From the NCBI GenBank assembly GCA_917880885.1, contig OU862919.1, positions 11,550,001 to 11,614,000 on the forward strand: 64,000 nucleotides of DNA. The letters run 5' to 3'. Both the position numbers and the translations under genes were made by a program. Source of the DNA: Limnephilus marmoratus (Eukaryota; Arthropoda; Insecta; Trichoptera; Limnephilidae). A model generated the notes under the pieces. The model did no database searches. It had not been told where the DNA came from and saw only the letters and a program-made list of their open reading frames with translations. Below are positions 11,192 to 19,811 of the stretch, in pieces. Every line of letters begins with the position of its first letter. Positions within the stretch are counted from its first letter, which is position 1.

Positions 11192-11313
11192 CTATAAATT
11201 GCGACTAGCGATCGCTGTTAATCCGAGAGCTTGTGTGTTAAGTTTCTTTTTAATATTGTCTGTAAATTGCAATTGGCGATCGCTCTTAATCCGAAATCTT
11301 GTTGGTTTCTATT
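11192..11313 (+). repeat. Degenerate tandem duplication with a GCGATCGCTNTTAATC core
   Basis: Two units of roughly 70-80 bp each carry GCGATCGCT(G/C)TTAATCCGA followed by TTGTGTGTTAAGTTTC or a similar string. A third, more diverged unit lies at about 13755-13835 inside the loop of a neighbouring palindromic element, so this sequence belongs to a larger repeat. Confidence 0.65.
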
Positions 11314-11355
11314 TTAAGGGGGAATAACCAGACAAAACCAGAAATATGTCATTTT

Positions 11356-12148
11356 AGACCGGGAGTGGAGATAGGTAAACCCTACGTCATCGACTACACG
11401 GATGAAACTACTTTTAAGTGATAATGGGCATTTAGAAAACCTTAAAAAAGCTGGTCTGCCGGTGCGCCTCTTGGCAGGAACCGCGCAGTCATGGAAATAG
11501 TCAGCGATTTTTTTGGTCAAAATTACGTCATCGACTACACGAACGGGAATGGTCTCATATGATAAAGGTCGATTAGAAAATGAGAAAAAAGCAGGTTTTT
11601 TGGGGTGTTATGCCGTGTTGCGCTACCTCCTTCTTTAGCCAACGTTTCGGACATCGTTGCAGTGTCCATCATCAGGGCAGATCCAGCAGACCGGTATATA
11701 GGTTCCTATGTTTAGTTTTTTTAAGTTTATTTTTATTTCAGTATATTTTTAAAAACTTTGAATGCCATATTTTAAAAAAATAAGCGAAAAATATTAAAAA
11801 AAAAAATTAATGAGTTCCCAGTGTACCCATCCGTCAGGCGAGCCTTTAGACGCCAAACCACTTACGAAACCTGCCGCGGTGCCCCTCACCGTTGCATTTT
11901 TTTTCAGACCTGCTTTTTTCTCATTTTCTAATCGACCTTTATCATATGAGACCATTCCCGTTCGTGTAGTCGATGACGTAATTTTTACCAAAAAAATCGC
12001 TGACTATTTCCATGACTGCGCGGCTCCTGCCAAGAGGCGCACCGGCAGACCAGCTTTTTTAAGGTTTTCTTAATGCCCATTATCACTTAAAAGTAGTTTC
12101 ATCAGTGTAGTCGATGACGTAGGGTTTACCTATCTCCCCTCCCGGTCT
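11356..12148. mobile_element. Palindromic DNA element P, about 240-bp arms, ATTTT target duplication
   Basis: The left arm (11356 to about 11597) is the reverse complement of the right arm (about 11907-12148), with only a handful of differences by eye. The ends read AGACCGGGAG...CTCCCGGTCT and are flanked by ATTTT at 11351-11355 and 12149-12153. Each arm contains ACGTCATCGACTACAC twice. The loop holds a family A fragment and AT-rich filler. No transposase. Near-identical arms mean either a young insertion or ongoing arm conversion. A transcript would fold into a long hairpin. Confidence 0.85.
11598..11705 (+). repeat. Repeat family A, fragment in the loop of P
   Basis: Matches the A consensus from TTTGGGGTGTTATGCCGTGT through CAACGTTTCGGACATCGTTG to CATCATCAGGGCAGATC. 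The outer terminal segment seen at 55232 is missing, so it is truncated. Confidence 0.75.
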
Positions 12149-12279
12149 ATTTTTAAATCAAATTTTAGACGTATTAGGAACACTTTTCCACAAAAAATTA
12201 TAAATTGATTTTGAAAGACTGTTATTTTATCTAGTAAAGCTACGTTTTAAATTTAGAGAAAATATTTTCGTTATTTGTT

Positions 12280-12405
12280 TTGGGGTGTTATGCCGTGTTG
12301 CGCTACCTCATTCTTTAGCCAACGTTTCGGACATCGTTGCAGTGTCCATCATCAGGGCAGATCCAGCAGATCCGGTAGATGCACACATCTACCGGATTAT
12401 CTACT
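12280..12405 (+). repeat. Repeat family A, fragment
   Basis: Same A-family block as at 11598, starting ATTTTCGTTATTTGTTTTGG upstream and ending in a CGGTAGATG...CATCTACCG mini-palindrome (12371-12396). Confidence 0.75.
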
Positions 12406-13159
12406 AAATATACCTAACCAGGTTGTCGCCAATTAAATTAAATTAAGAGGGCATTACCAGAGAAAGCCGGAATTACGTCATTTTCAAAAAAGTTTTTAGA
12501 CGTATTGACTCTTTTCCACAAAAAATTATAAATGGATTTCGAAAGATTGTTCTTTTATCTAGCATAGTTATGTAATAAATTTTTAGAATTTTTTTTAATT
12601 TTTAGTATAATAAGGTTATTCCATAGGTCGTTGGCAGATTTGTTAAATTTTCAAAAAAGTTTTTGTATTATACCACACCCATTTCAAATAATGTAATCAT
12701 GCAGTAAAATAAATCAATACATTATCTAGCAAAGTTATGTATTAGAATTTTAATTTTAGTTTCAATAAAATCATTAAAAAATATGTACGTACATGTGTTT
12801 CTTGACGAAAATTGGTCCATTTGTTTATTTATTTGCGCACTTACAAACTAATATATTTCAGATTTTTTTAACATTCTTATTAAATTTAGACATTATTGAA
12901 AAATTATAAATACTTATAATCAAAAAATAACTACAAAAAGTACACTATTTTAATAGTTTTATCATCACGTCTTTCAGCATTTTTGGATGAAGGTATAAAT
13001 TAAAGCTAATTTGGATTGAAATACATTCGATATTGAGTTATAATTTAAAAAAGCTGGTACGGAGAATAATCATTCTTTCTCATTGTAACCGCCCTGCACG
13101 ATCGGAAGAACAACTTTCGACGAAATGTGGATTTTCGTCCGCTGGCTGGTTAAACGCTC

Positions 13160-13370
13160 TTAACAGCCATCATAAGTCACAGTTTTTGACAATATAAAAC
13201 TTAAAAAACTAAACGTAAGAACCTATATTCCGGTAGATGTGTGCATCTACCGGCAGATCCGGTAGATCCAATGATTTAAGTTTTATTATTCATCTACCGG
13301 AATATAGATTCCTATGTTTAGTTTTTTAAGTTTTATATTGTCAAAAACTGTGACTTGTGATGGCTGTTAA
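13160..13370. mobile_element. 211-bp hairpin element in the loop of B, bounded by TTAA
   Basis: The arms are near-perfect inverted copies of about 90 bp: TTAACAGCCATCATAAGTCA at the left and TGACTTGTGATGGCTGTTAA at the right. The centre contains mini-palindromes of CGGTAGATG. The outermost four bases on each side are TTAA. Non-coding. Confidence 0.8.
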
Positions 13371-13984
13371 TTTAATTTAATTGCCGGCAACCTGGGCGTT
13401 TATTGAGATAAAAAGTGATAATGCAAGGAAGTTACCCGCCTCATTAGACGACGTCTGTTCTGAGACGGGTAGTAAAAAATGTTAATCCAAGATTTTGTAT
13501 GTTTAGTTTGTAAAGCTGCGTATACATGCATGAACATGAACGCGAGCCGAGCCACGAATTATGGGAAAGTAACGAATCAGCGGCAAACAGCGCGAAACGT
13601 CGCGGTTACTTCTATCCATTCCTGTTATTCATGGATCGGTTCTCGGAAACACCTACGCAGCATAATAATGTTAGTAAGTTACCCGCCTCATTTTGTATGT
13701 TTAGTTTGTAAAATGCAAGTGTTTAGTTTGTTAAGATCAGTTTAATATTTCCTTTAAACTGTGACCGGCGATCGCTGTTAATCTGAAGGTTTGCATCCTA
13801 AGTTTCTTAAGATAAGTTTAATATTGCATGTAACCATGCAATATTGCATGCAACCGACGCGATAATTGCTGTTTCCAAGAAATTGTGTGTTGACATCATT
13901 TTGCTTCGGACAGAGTTTGGCATAGATTAGACTTATTATACCTACTCGTATTGAGCATTCACAATGCACAACGACGAACGGCAT
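13371..13984. other. Loop of foldback element B, unrecognised
   Basis: Holds a repeated phrase (TTTTGTATGTTTAGTTTGTAA at about 13493 and 13693), the third GCGATCGCTGTTAATC unit, and a short GCATGTAACCATGC palindrome near 13826. Open frames of 60-88 codons overlap and show no domain. Confidence 0.5.
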
Positions 13985-14774
13985 TTAAGGGCCATTAACC
14001 AGCCAGCGGTCGAGAATTCAAATTTCGTAGAATTTTTCTTACGATCGTACAGGGCGATTCCAATAAGAAAGATTATTTATTCTCCGTACCAGCTTTTTTA
14101 AATAATAACTCAATATCGATTTTAATTCAATCAAAATTTGCTTCGATTTATACCTACATTCAAAAATACTGAAAGGAGTGATGATAAAACTATTAAAATT
14201 GTGTACTTCTTGTAATTATTTTTTGTTTAATTTTTCAATAATGTCTAAGCAAAATAAGAATGTAAAAAAATCTTAAATACATTAGTTTGTAAGATCGTAC
14301 AAAAATAGACAAACAAGTATTTTCGTCACAAAACTCGGGCGTGGATTTTTTTTTAATGATTTTATTTAAACTAAAATAAAAATTCTGAAACATAGCTTTC
14401 CCAGATAATTTATTGATTTATTTTACTGGATGATTAATGATTAGAAATGTGTGAGTTATAATACAAAATTTAACGAAGACGGCTAGAATTTTATTTAAAA
14501 ATGACATATATGGTCTGGTTGTTCCCTCTTAAGAACTGTAAGCAGTCACAGAGCTTTTACAGTACTTTTACTTTTACTTTTACAACTTGAACTTGAAGCG
14601 ATCCATTCTCGCGCAGGTACAGTCACTTTAGTTAGTGACTTTACAATGACCGTAAGCGAAGGGAAATATGCGTAAAAATATACGTGCGACAGAGAACTCC
14701 TATTACGCCTATTGCTACGATTCCTGTATCAACGGCACGTCGGTATTTTGGCGTGTAATATATGCAATGTAACA

Positions 14775-15010
14775 GCAGTGGTGTGCAATACTTTTTGAAG
14801 TGAAAACTTCTTTAGCACCGTCGTGATTTGAATCTAAGTGAAACGAAAAAGAGCGACACTAAAAAGAGATAAACATATACATCTGTAGGATTTAGCCAGC
14901 GAGATAATGATATTGTATAATCGGTCTCAACCTTGTGCGGTGCTTCTTAGCGTCCCCACTCTCGTCTCGAAGGTTTCACTTTTACCGCATGTGAACTGCA
15001 CGCTTGTATT
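14775..15010 (-). repeat. Repeat family C, minus-strand copy
   Basis: Reverse-complement match to 36846-37070. Landmarks on the plus strand: GAAGTGAAAACTTCTTTAGC at 14797, AAAGAGCGACACTAAAAAGA, and TGTGCGGTGCTTCTTAGCGT near 14935. Apparently nearly full length, about 235 bp. Confidence 0.75.
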
Positions 15011-15149
15011 TTTTTAGTTGGGTTCCACGATAACTCATCAAGTGGCATTTCAACACCCTTTATAAAATCATTAAAAGTTTAATTAAATGACGACAACATA
15101 AGTGAAACTCGACCAAAAATCTGGAAACAGAAAAATCAGAAAAAGATAT

Positions 15150-15223
15150 TGGCACCTCCGGGACACGAACCCAAGACCTCTCGCTTTCCGGGCAAACGCG
15201 CTAACCACTGCGCCAAGGTGTTG
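15150..15223 (-). repeat. tRNA-like sequence, minus strand (relic)
   Basis: On the minus strand: D-arm GCGC...GCGC, an anticodon arm with loop CCGGAAA, a T-arm containing GGTTCGTGTCC, and an acceptor end finishing in GGTGCCA, total about 74 nt. Five of seven acceptor pairs form. The loop lacks the invariant T before the anticodon, and the putative GGA anticodon (serine) does not fit the short variable arm. Best seen as a tRNA-derived retroposon head or pseudogene. Confidence 0.6.
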
Positions 15224-15439
15224 ACATCAAATTCGGTCATTTTTAACGGTATCATACTTCGACTAAGAACAACCCACATTATCTTCATTTTCTTAACTCA
15301 AAACTCAAAAATTCAAACCCGAACTAAATGCTCTCTAGATAGTGTCTTGATAAATCTTTATCCATTTTATTTAATATGCGACATCTATTGAAAAGTCAAG
15401 ACTCATTAAAGGTAAATGTAATGCTAATGTAATGTTTTT

Positions 15440-16117
15440 AAGCAGTTTGGTGTAACTCAAGTGATATGGGGGTACGGGGGCTCCATCGAAACCAGAGTTA
15501 AGTTAGCCTCTCAGAAACTGGGCGTACTGTACAGGGCCCGCATATACTTTAATAGTACACAACTTCTAACCCTGTACAAGTCGCAAGTGCGCCCCACGGT
15601 TGAATTTGGCAGCCACCTCTGGTCTGGAGCTCCAAAATACCTAAAAAAAAATCCTTGACTCTGTGCAGAAACGGGCGGTCCGTTTGATAGATTCTCCATC
15701 TTAACACACGGACTGCAATCTTTAGAGCACAGGCGTCAGGTGGGAATGCTGTCCTTGTTCTACCGGTATTACAATGGAAGATGCTCCGAGGTACTAGCAT
15801 CATTGATCCCCTCGGCACCGGTGCATAGTCGGGAAACACGCCAAACACGCGCCCAATATTTGTACATGGTTGACATTAGCCACACGAGAACGGGTCGTTT
15901 CTATGACTCGTTCTTGAGTTCAACGGCTCGGCTGTGGAACGATTTGCCGGCCTCTGTGTTTCCTCCCTCCTACAACATGGGTCTCTTCAAGACCCGTGTT
16001 CACCCCTTCCTTTCCTCAAAAAGTCCCTCCACACAGCGTCTTCAAAGATGACATAGGCCCTGAGGGAAGTTATTTTCCTCAGGGCCTCCTGTGTGGATTT
16101 AATGTAAAAAAATATAT
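15440..16117 (+). mobile_element. Jockey-type LINE 3' end, best-preserved copy
   Basis: Two plus-strand frames, about 15461-15658 and 15740-16051, carry consecutive parts of one carboxy-terminal LINE protein: GGSIETRVKLASQKLGVLYR, LLTLYKSQVRPTVEFGSHLW and SGAPKYLKK, then HRRQVGMLSLFYRYYNGRCS and ARLWNDLPASVFPPSYNMGL. Comparison with other copies places the frame break in the A run near 15645-15653. The 3' UTR contains CCCTGAGGGAAGTTATTTTC and its complement-like GGGCCTCCTGTGTGGA, then ends in an A run. The reverse-transcriptase core is absent: a truncated insertion. Confidence 0.88.
15461..16051 (+). pseudogene. Jockey-like LINE ORF2 carboxy-terminal fragment, frameshifted
   Basis: This is the coding remnant of the LINE above. 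In intact Jockey-like proteins this region lies downstream of the reverse-transcriptase domain. Here it is split by at least one frame change between 15658 and 15740 and has no start context of its own. No enzymatic motif is retained. Homologous remnants occur at 6205-6487, 37338-37690 and 56535-56830, all in worse condition. No reason to think it is expressed as a host protein. Confidence 0.8.
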
Positions 16118-16706
16118 CTTTTCAAATGAGGTGTTGAAGTTGCATGATTCTGAGTTGCCACTAAATTAACACCATTCATAAATTGTACGCCACTGTCTTA
16201 TCGTTAAATCTACAAAGCACATCCACGAGTTCATCCAGCAACGTACTTGTTCATGATCCAGCTTTGTAGTAAAATGCAGTTTGCTGTCTGAATCTACAGC
16301 GAATAGTGTATGATCAAGGCGGAACAGCTATCTGGAGCAAGTTCAGAGCAGCTGTGAGTTTGTTAGACGAGATTACGGGATAAGACGCTGTAAATTGTTG
16401 GATTCTGGGCGAGGAAAGCCCCTATCTGCTCTTCCGGCATTTTGGTACAACTCCACAGTGTTGATGTTGATGCTTGTTTGAGAATGTTCCGTATTGTTCT
16501 GTGTTGAATATTCAGAACAATGCATTGGCACTTAAACTTCCTTTGATACAAAACTACAATACGGCTGAGTTGTTTCTTCCTGAAGACGATATTTAGTAAA
16601 ATTTATTATATTCATTCAAGACATAGTATTTTTATTATTTTAAAAATTGATGCACTAATGTTTAAGACAAGGTTTTTATGCATAGCACAAAGGGTAAACA
16701 TTATTA
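16118..16706. other. Unrecognised non-coding stretch
   Basis: Nothing recognised between the LINE tail and the Helitron start. Confidence 0.4.
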
Positions 16707-17660
16707 TCTATATATATATATATAAATCTATTGCTGTTCGTTTGTCTCGCTAAAACTCGAGAACGGCTGGGCCGATTTAGCTGATTTTGGTTTTGAAATG
16801 TTTGTCGTGGTCCATGGAAGTTTTAAGAGGAATATAAACGCTAGAAATATTTCGAATATTATGCCTGCAAAATTTTAAAATCCAGCTTCTTTTTGCACGA
16901 GGCTAGTAAGCGAAAAAGTGGTTTTTATTTATTTTGTGCATAATTTTATGAGAACGAAAAAAAGTTAGAACATGGAAAACCTCAAAAATAGTCTTAGCCA
17001 AAAAGGGGTATTTTTAAAAAATTGTTTCTTATATTATTACTTCACAGTTAAGTCATGAAAAAACTTTTTTTTTGGTGGTTTACGCTTATATTTTTTGTTA
17101 CGTAAATAATAATTTTATTGTAATTCCAATACATATTTTTTGATGTTCATACTGTAAGCCGATTCGTCGTAAAGATTAATCAAAATAGTATCTAAATAGG
17201 ATTTCACGTATATATTCATCTTAAACGGTGAGAAAATATGGAAATATTGCGGGGAAGATAGTAAAAACATAAATTTCATTTTCCCATACAAACTGTTCTA
17301 CCTACTTTCCTGTCAATCATTTGACACTGAATGTATCGGGAATGAATGTATAGAATGCAGGAGGGGGGAGGGGAACCCGGTAGGGTGGGGAACTCGGAAG
17401 GGGGGAGGGGAACTCGGGAGGGGGAGGCGAATACGTGAGGGGGGAGGGGAACTTGGGAGGGGGGTTCGTGGGACGGGAGAAGGAGGGGTGCAGTTTGAAA
17501 AGAGGGAAAGTGGAGGAAGAGGAGTGGGAACGTGAGAGGGGAAGGGGACGCGGGAGAGAAAGGGGAGAAGGAAGGGGAACGGGACGAATGAGAAAGGACG
17601 CGCAGGGAGAAACAATTTCTTTATTAAACGGCATAGCAACGCATGCCGGGTACCAGCTAG
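16707..17660 (+). mobile_element. Non-autonomous Helitron, 954 bp, both ends present
   Basis: It starts TC followed by a TA-run and then TTGCTGTTCGTTTGTCTCGC and ACTCGAGAACGGCTGG, the left end of a Helitron group I recall as widespread in Lepidoptera. It ends in CTAG, 13 bp after a hairpin GGCAT-AGCAACGC-ATGCC (17629-17646). The bases outside are A (16706) and T (17661), fitting Helitron insertion between A and T without target duplication. No Rep/helicase frame is present. The right half carries a G-rich variable tandem repeat. Confidence 0.9.
17358..17470 (+). repeat. G-rich minisatellite inside the Helitron
   Basis: Units of about 22-26 bp of the form GGGGGAGGGGAACTCGGGAG recur about five times with changes, leading into a longer purine-only tract to about 17600. 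Strong strand asymmetry: almost no C or T on the plus strand. The long proline/serine-rich minus-strand open frame across it is a by-product. Confidence 0.9.
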
Positions 17661-17772
17661 TAAGTAATAATTATTAGCCCAATTATTAACATAAAAATAA
17701 AGTTGGTTGTTTGCAGGTGGAAAAGCAGCAATTGTTGATAATATATTGAATTATTTGGCCGGTAGGAGATAA

Positions 17773-17847
17773 GCCGACGTAGCTCAGTGGATAAAGAGCA
17801 GTTGACCGGATATCAGAAGGACGCGGGTTCAAGTCCCATCGGCGGCA
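17773..17847 (+). repeat. tRNA-like sequence, 75 nt, degenerate
   Basis: Fits the cloverleaf length exactly: acceptor GCCGACG against CGGCGGC (six of seven pairs), D-arm GCTC/GAGC, anticodon arm GTTGA/TCAGA (four of five) with loop CCGGATA, 5-nt variable loop, T-loop TTCAAGT. But the T stem is poor (GCGGG/CCCAT), and the base before the would-be anticodon is C rather than T. The GGA reading would be serine, which needs a long variable arm. A tRNA pseudogene or SINE head. Confidence 0.55.
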
Positions 17848-18019
17848 TGTATCTTTTCTCGGGAGATTTTTCAATATAGATGAGTATTTCAGGCTAATAC
17901 TTATTATACTCATACTATTTTTACCCGTGTTCAATAAATAGACTTTTTAACATATTTAACAATTTGGATGGTTTAAATTTAAGTACCCAGCTTCGAGTAC
18001 ATGTCTGACGCCGCGCTGT

Positions 18020-18610
18020 GTAAACATCTGTGTACGTGAAATTTGAAACAAAGCTACCGTTGTAATTCGGTTTCGAATTCAAGAATTCGTCAAAGGATGG
18101 CACCACTTCCATCAACAGGTGGCATGGGAACGTGCCCCCCCCCTGGGTATAAGTACTACGATTTTGTAAATTTAAGGATCTCTCCCGATATGGAAAGATT
18201 GAAGGTAACACTTAGTTGTATCACGTGGCTATATATTACGGTTCCATGGTAACTCAGAATGAAACCAACTCAGAAACACCTCCGAAAGGTCATTAAAAGC
18301 TATGAAAAATTAATTTTAAAATAGCCGGTAATCCTAACCTAACTTAACCCATTTAACCAATTTTTTAATATTTTTTTATCATCACTCTTAATGACTTTTC
18401 TGAGGTGCTTCTGAGTTGGTTTCATTCTGAGTTGTCTGGTCACCATATATTACGTATGATTTCATTGCCTGTCCCGGTGACTAGCTATCACTGGATCACC
18501 GTGGAAGGAACAGGCTATTTTTGAACCAGTTCCTATCGGATTTATAAAATGGTCACCAACACTCTTACTGTGCGAAGTCGAACCAAAAGCCGCCCGCAGG
18601 GCCTTGCAGC
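18020..18610 (+). repeat. Repeat family E, copy 1, carrying a MITE
   Basis: Matches 62990-63370: GGTTTCGAATTCAAGAATTC, GATATGGAAAGATTGA, GGCTATATATTA, TTCATTGCCTGTC, CGGTGACTAGCTAT, CCGTACCAAAAGCC-like. A related left part is also at 61922-62040. Non-coding. The MITE at 18240-18444 sits within it. Confidence 0.8.
18240..18444. mobile_element. 205-bp MITE with 9-bp target duplication
   Basis: Begins GGTTCCATGG and ends CTGGTCACC; inside these ends the inverted repeats AACTCAGAATGAAACCAACT / AGTTGGTTTCATTCTGAGTT continue for about 45 bp. Flanked by ATATATTAC at 18231-18239 and 18445-18453. The homologous family E copy has the unoccupied site near 63195, with a single ATATATTA, which independently confirms the boundaries. 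A 9-bp duplication suggests a Mutator-like transposase (inference). Confidence 0.9.
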
Positions 18611-19630
18611 AAAAACCTGCTGAGCGGTTTTTAACTGCTAGTGTTTAATTAATTGGTTTAAGCACTGTTTCAACCACCGTTAAATTTGAGTAGATAATAG
18701 CGATGGAGACAGTCACTCAACTAACAAACACGTAAGTTTGACGTCAAAAGGGAAAAATAACTAACTAATAAAGGTAGGCAGAGAGGACGGACCGCCAAAG
18801 AAGTCGGTCTTGGCACACACTCTTTGCCTTACTCGAGATATGCCTTTTGCCGTCTGGATGTATCTAACTATTTACGATCCGCGCTATTTTAAAAGTTATT
18901 ACGACATCAAAAATATGAAGTTTGTTTTAGCTGGTTAATAACCAAAAAGGATGAAAAGTTAAATTACTTTTTGTCACGAACCACGAACATCCAAAACATT
19001 TCAACATATTATGTTTCTTTTCCTATTTCTTTCGCTACCCACAACTTTCAGCCCAAAGTATTTCTTATATTGATGATGTCAAAATTCCACTGGCCCTGAA
19101 CAGACGGAACTCTTGTATCGCATCACCCAAAAAAGATAAAAAGAACGATCACACAGTTTTGAAAGAAGAAAACCTCAAAGCCAATAAAACAGAAAAATTA
19201 TACAAACTTTTGAAGTTGAAGGAAAAGCAAAAACTAAAAACATCGTATGTTAGTACTGGATTCTATTACAGTACCGAAGTACTCTCCGCAAATCGGGCCA
19301 GATGTTATATATATTTTACAGTGTGGTTAGTTTGTATATAGAAAGAACAAACAATAATAATGTTTTCGTTACCACCATTGGCAGTTAATGTACGTAATAT
19401 AACTATTTGTAGCAGCGAAAAAATCTACTAATACCTATTTATAAAATTAGGTTGCACTGTTTGTTACTAATTGCTCATTGAATTGGGTTATATTCAGTGA
19501 GAGTAAAGTGATAAGTTAGCTTCAAATAAACACTTCTTTAAGGGTATGTAATATTTTTATTTTTATTTTATTATATATTTGTATGTGAGTCTAGTTTTTG
19601 CACTGATAATTCGTGGTGGAATTACATTGT
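18611..19630. other. Unrecognised non-coding stretch
   Basis: No supportable gene. One 60-codon lysine-rich frame at about 19159-19341 is an AT-composition effect. Confidence 0.4.
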
Positions 19631-19811
19631 ATTAGAATTTGAAATTAAAACACTTTTGTACTTTCTTCCACTAATTTATATTTCACCAGGACCGGTTTCA
19701 TAGGATGAAACCGGTCCAGTCTGAAAATGTCCGTAATAGGATGAAACCGGTCCTGGTGAAATATAAATTAGTAGAAGAAAGTACAAAAGTGTTTTAATTT
19801 CAAATTCTAAT
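19631..19811. repeat. 181-bp hairpin, 71-bp arms
   Basis: Left arm 19631-19701 and right arm 19741-19811 are inverted copies with one visible mismatch. The 39-bp spacer contains a third copy of AGGATGAAACCGGTCC. The termini read ATTAGAATTTGAAATTAAAA. No clear target duplication and no coding. Confidence 0.92.

Larger units (their letters stand above)
11314..12440. mobile_element. TTAA-bounded element A: left end, interrupted and truncated
   Basis: It begins TTAAGGGGGAATAACCAG at 11314 and shares its first roughly 40 bp with the element that starts at 12447. After the palindrome inserted at 11356-12148, its own sequence resumes with TTTTAGACGTATT and ACTTTTCCACAAAAAATTATA, which also recur just inside the left end at 12447. 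It then runs into a family A fragment (about 12280-12382). No right end was found before 12440, so it is truncated. Confidence 0.6.
12447..14528. mobile_element. Foldback element B, TTAA-flanked, long diverged arms
   Basis: Flanked by TTAA at 12443-12446 and 14529-14532. It starts GAGGGCATTACCAGAG and ends CTCTGGTTGTTCCCTC-like (CTGGTTGTTCCCTC). The left arm (about 12447-13160) and the right arm (about 13985-14528) are inverted copies with many small indels; anchors include AAAAAAGCTGGTACGGAGAA versus TTCTCCGTACCAGCTTTTTT and GCTGGCTGGTTAA versus TTAACCAGCCAGC. TTAA flanks are characteristic of piggyBac-type integration, but the terminal bases are not the usual CCC, so the superfamily is unproven. 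No transposase is visible. Confidence 0.75.

Noticed and set aside
17313..17639. Proline/serine-rich frames on the minus strand
   Set aside because: Read from a purine-only tract in a Helitron; composition artefact.
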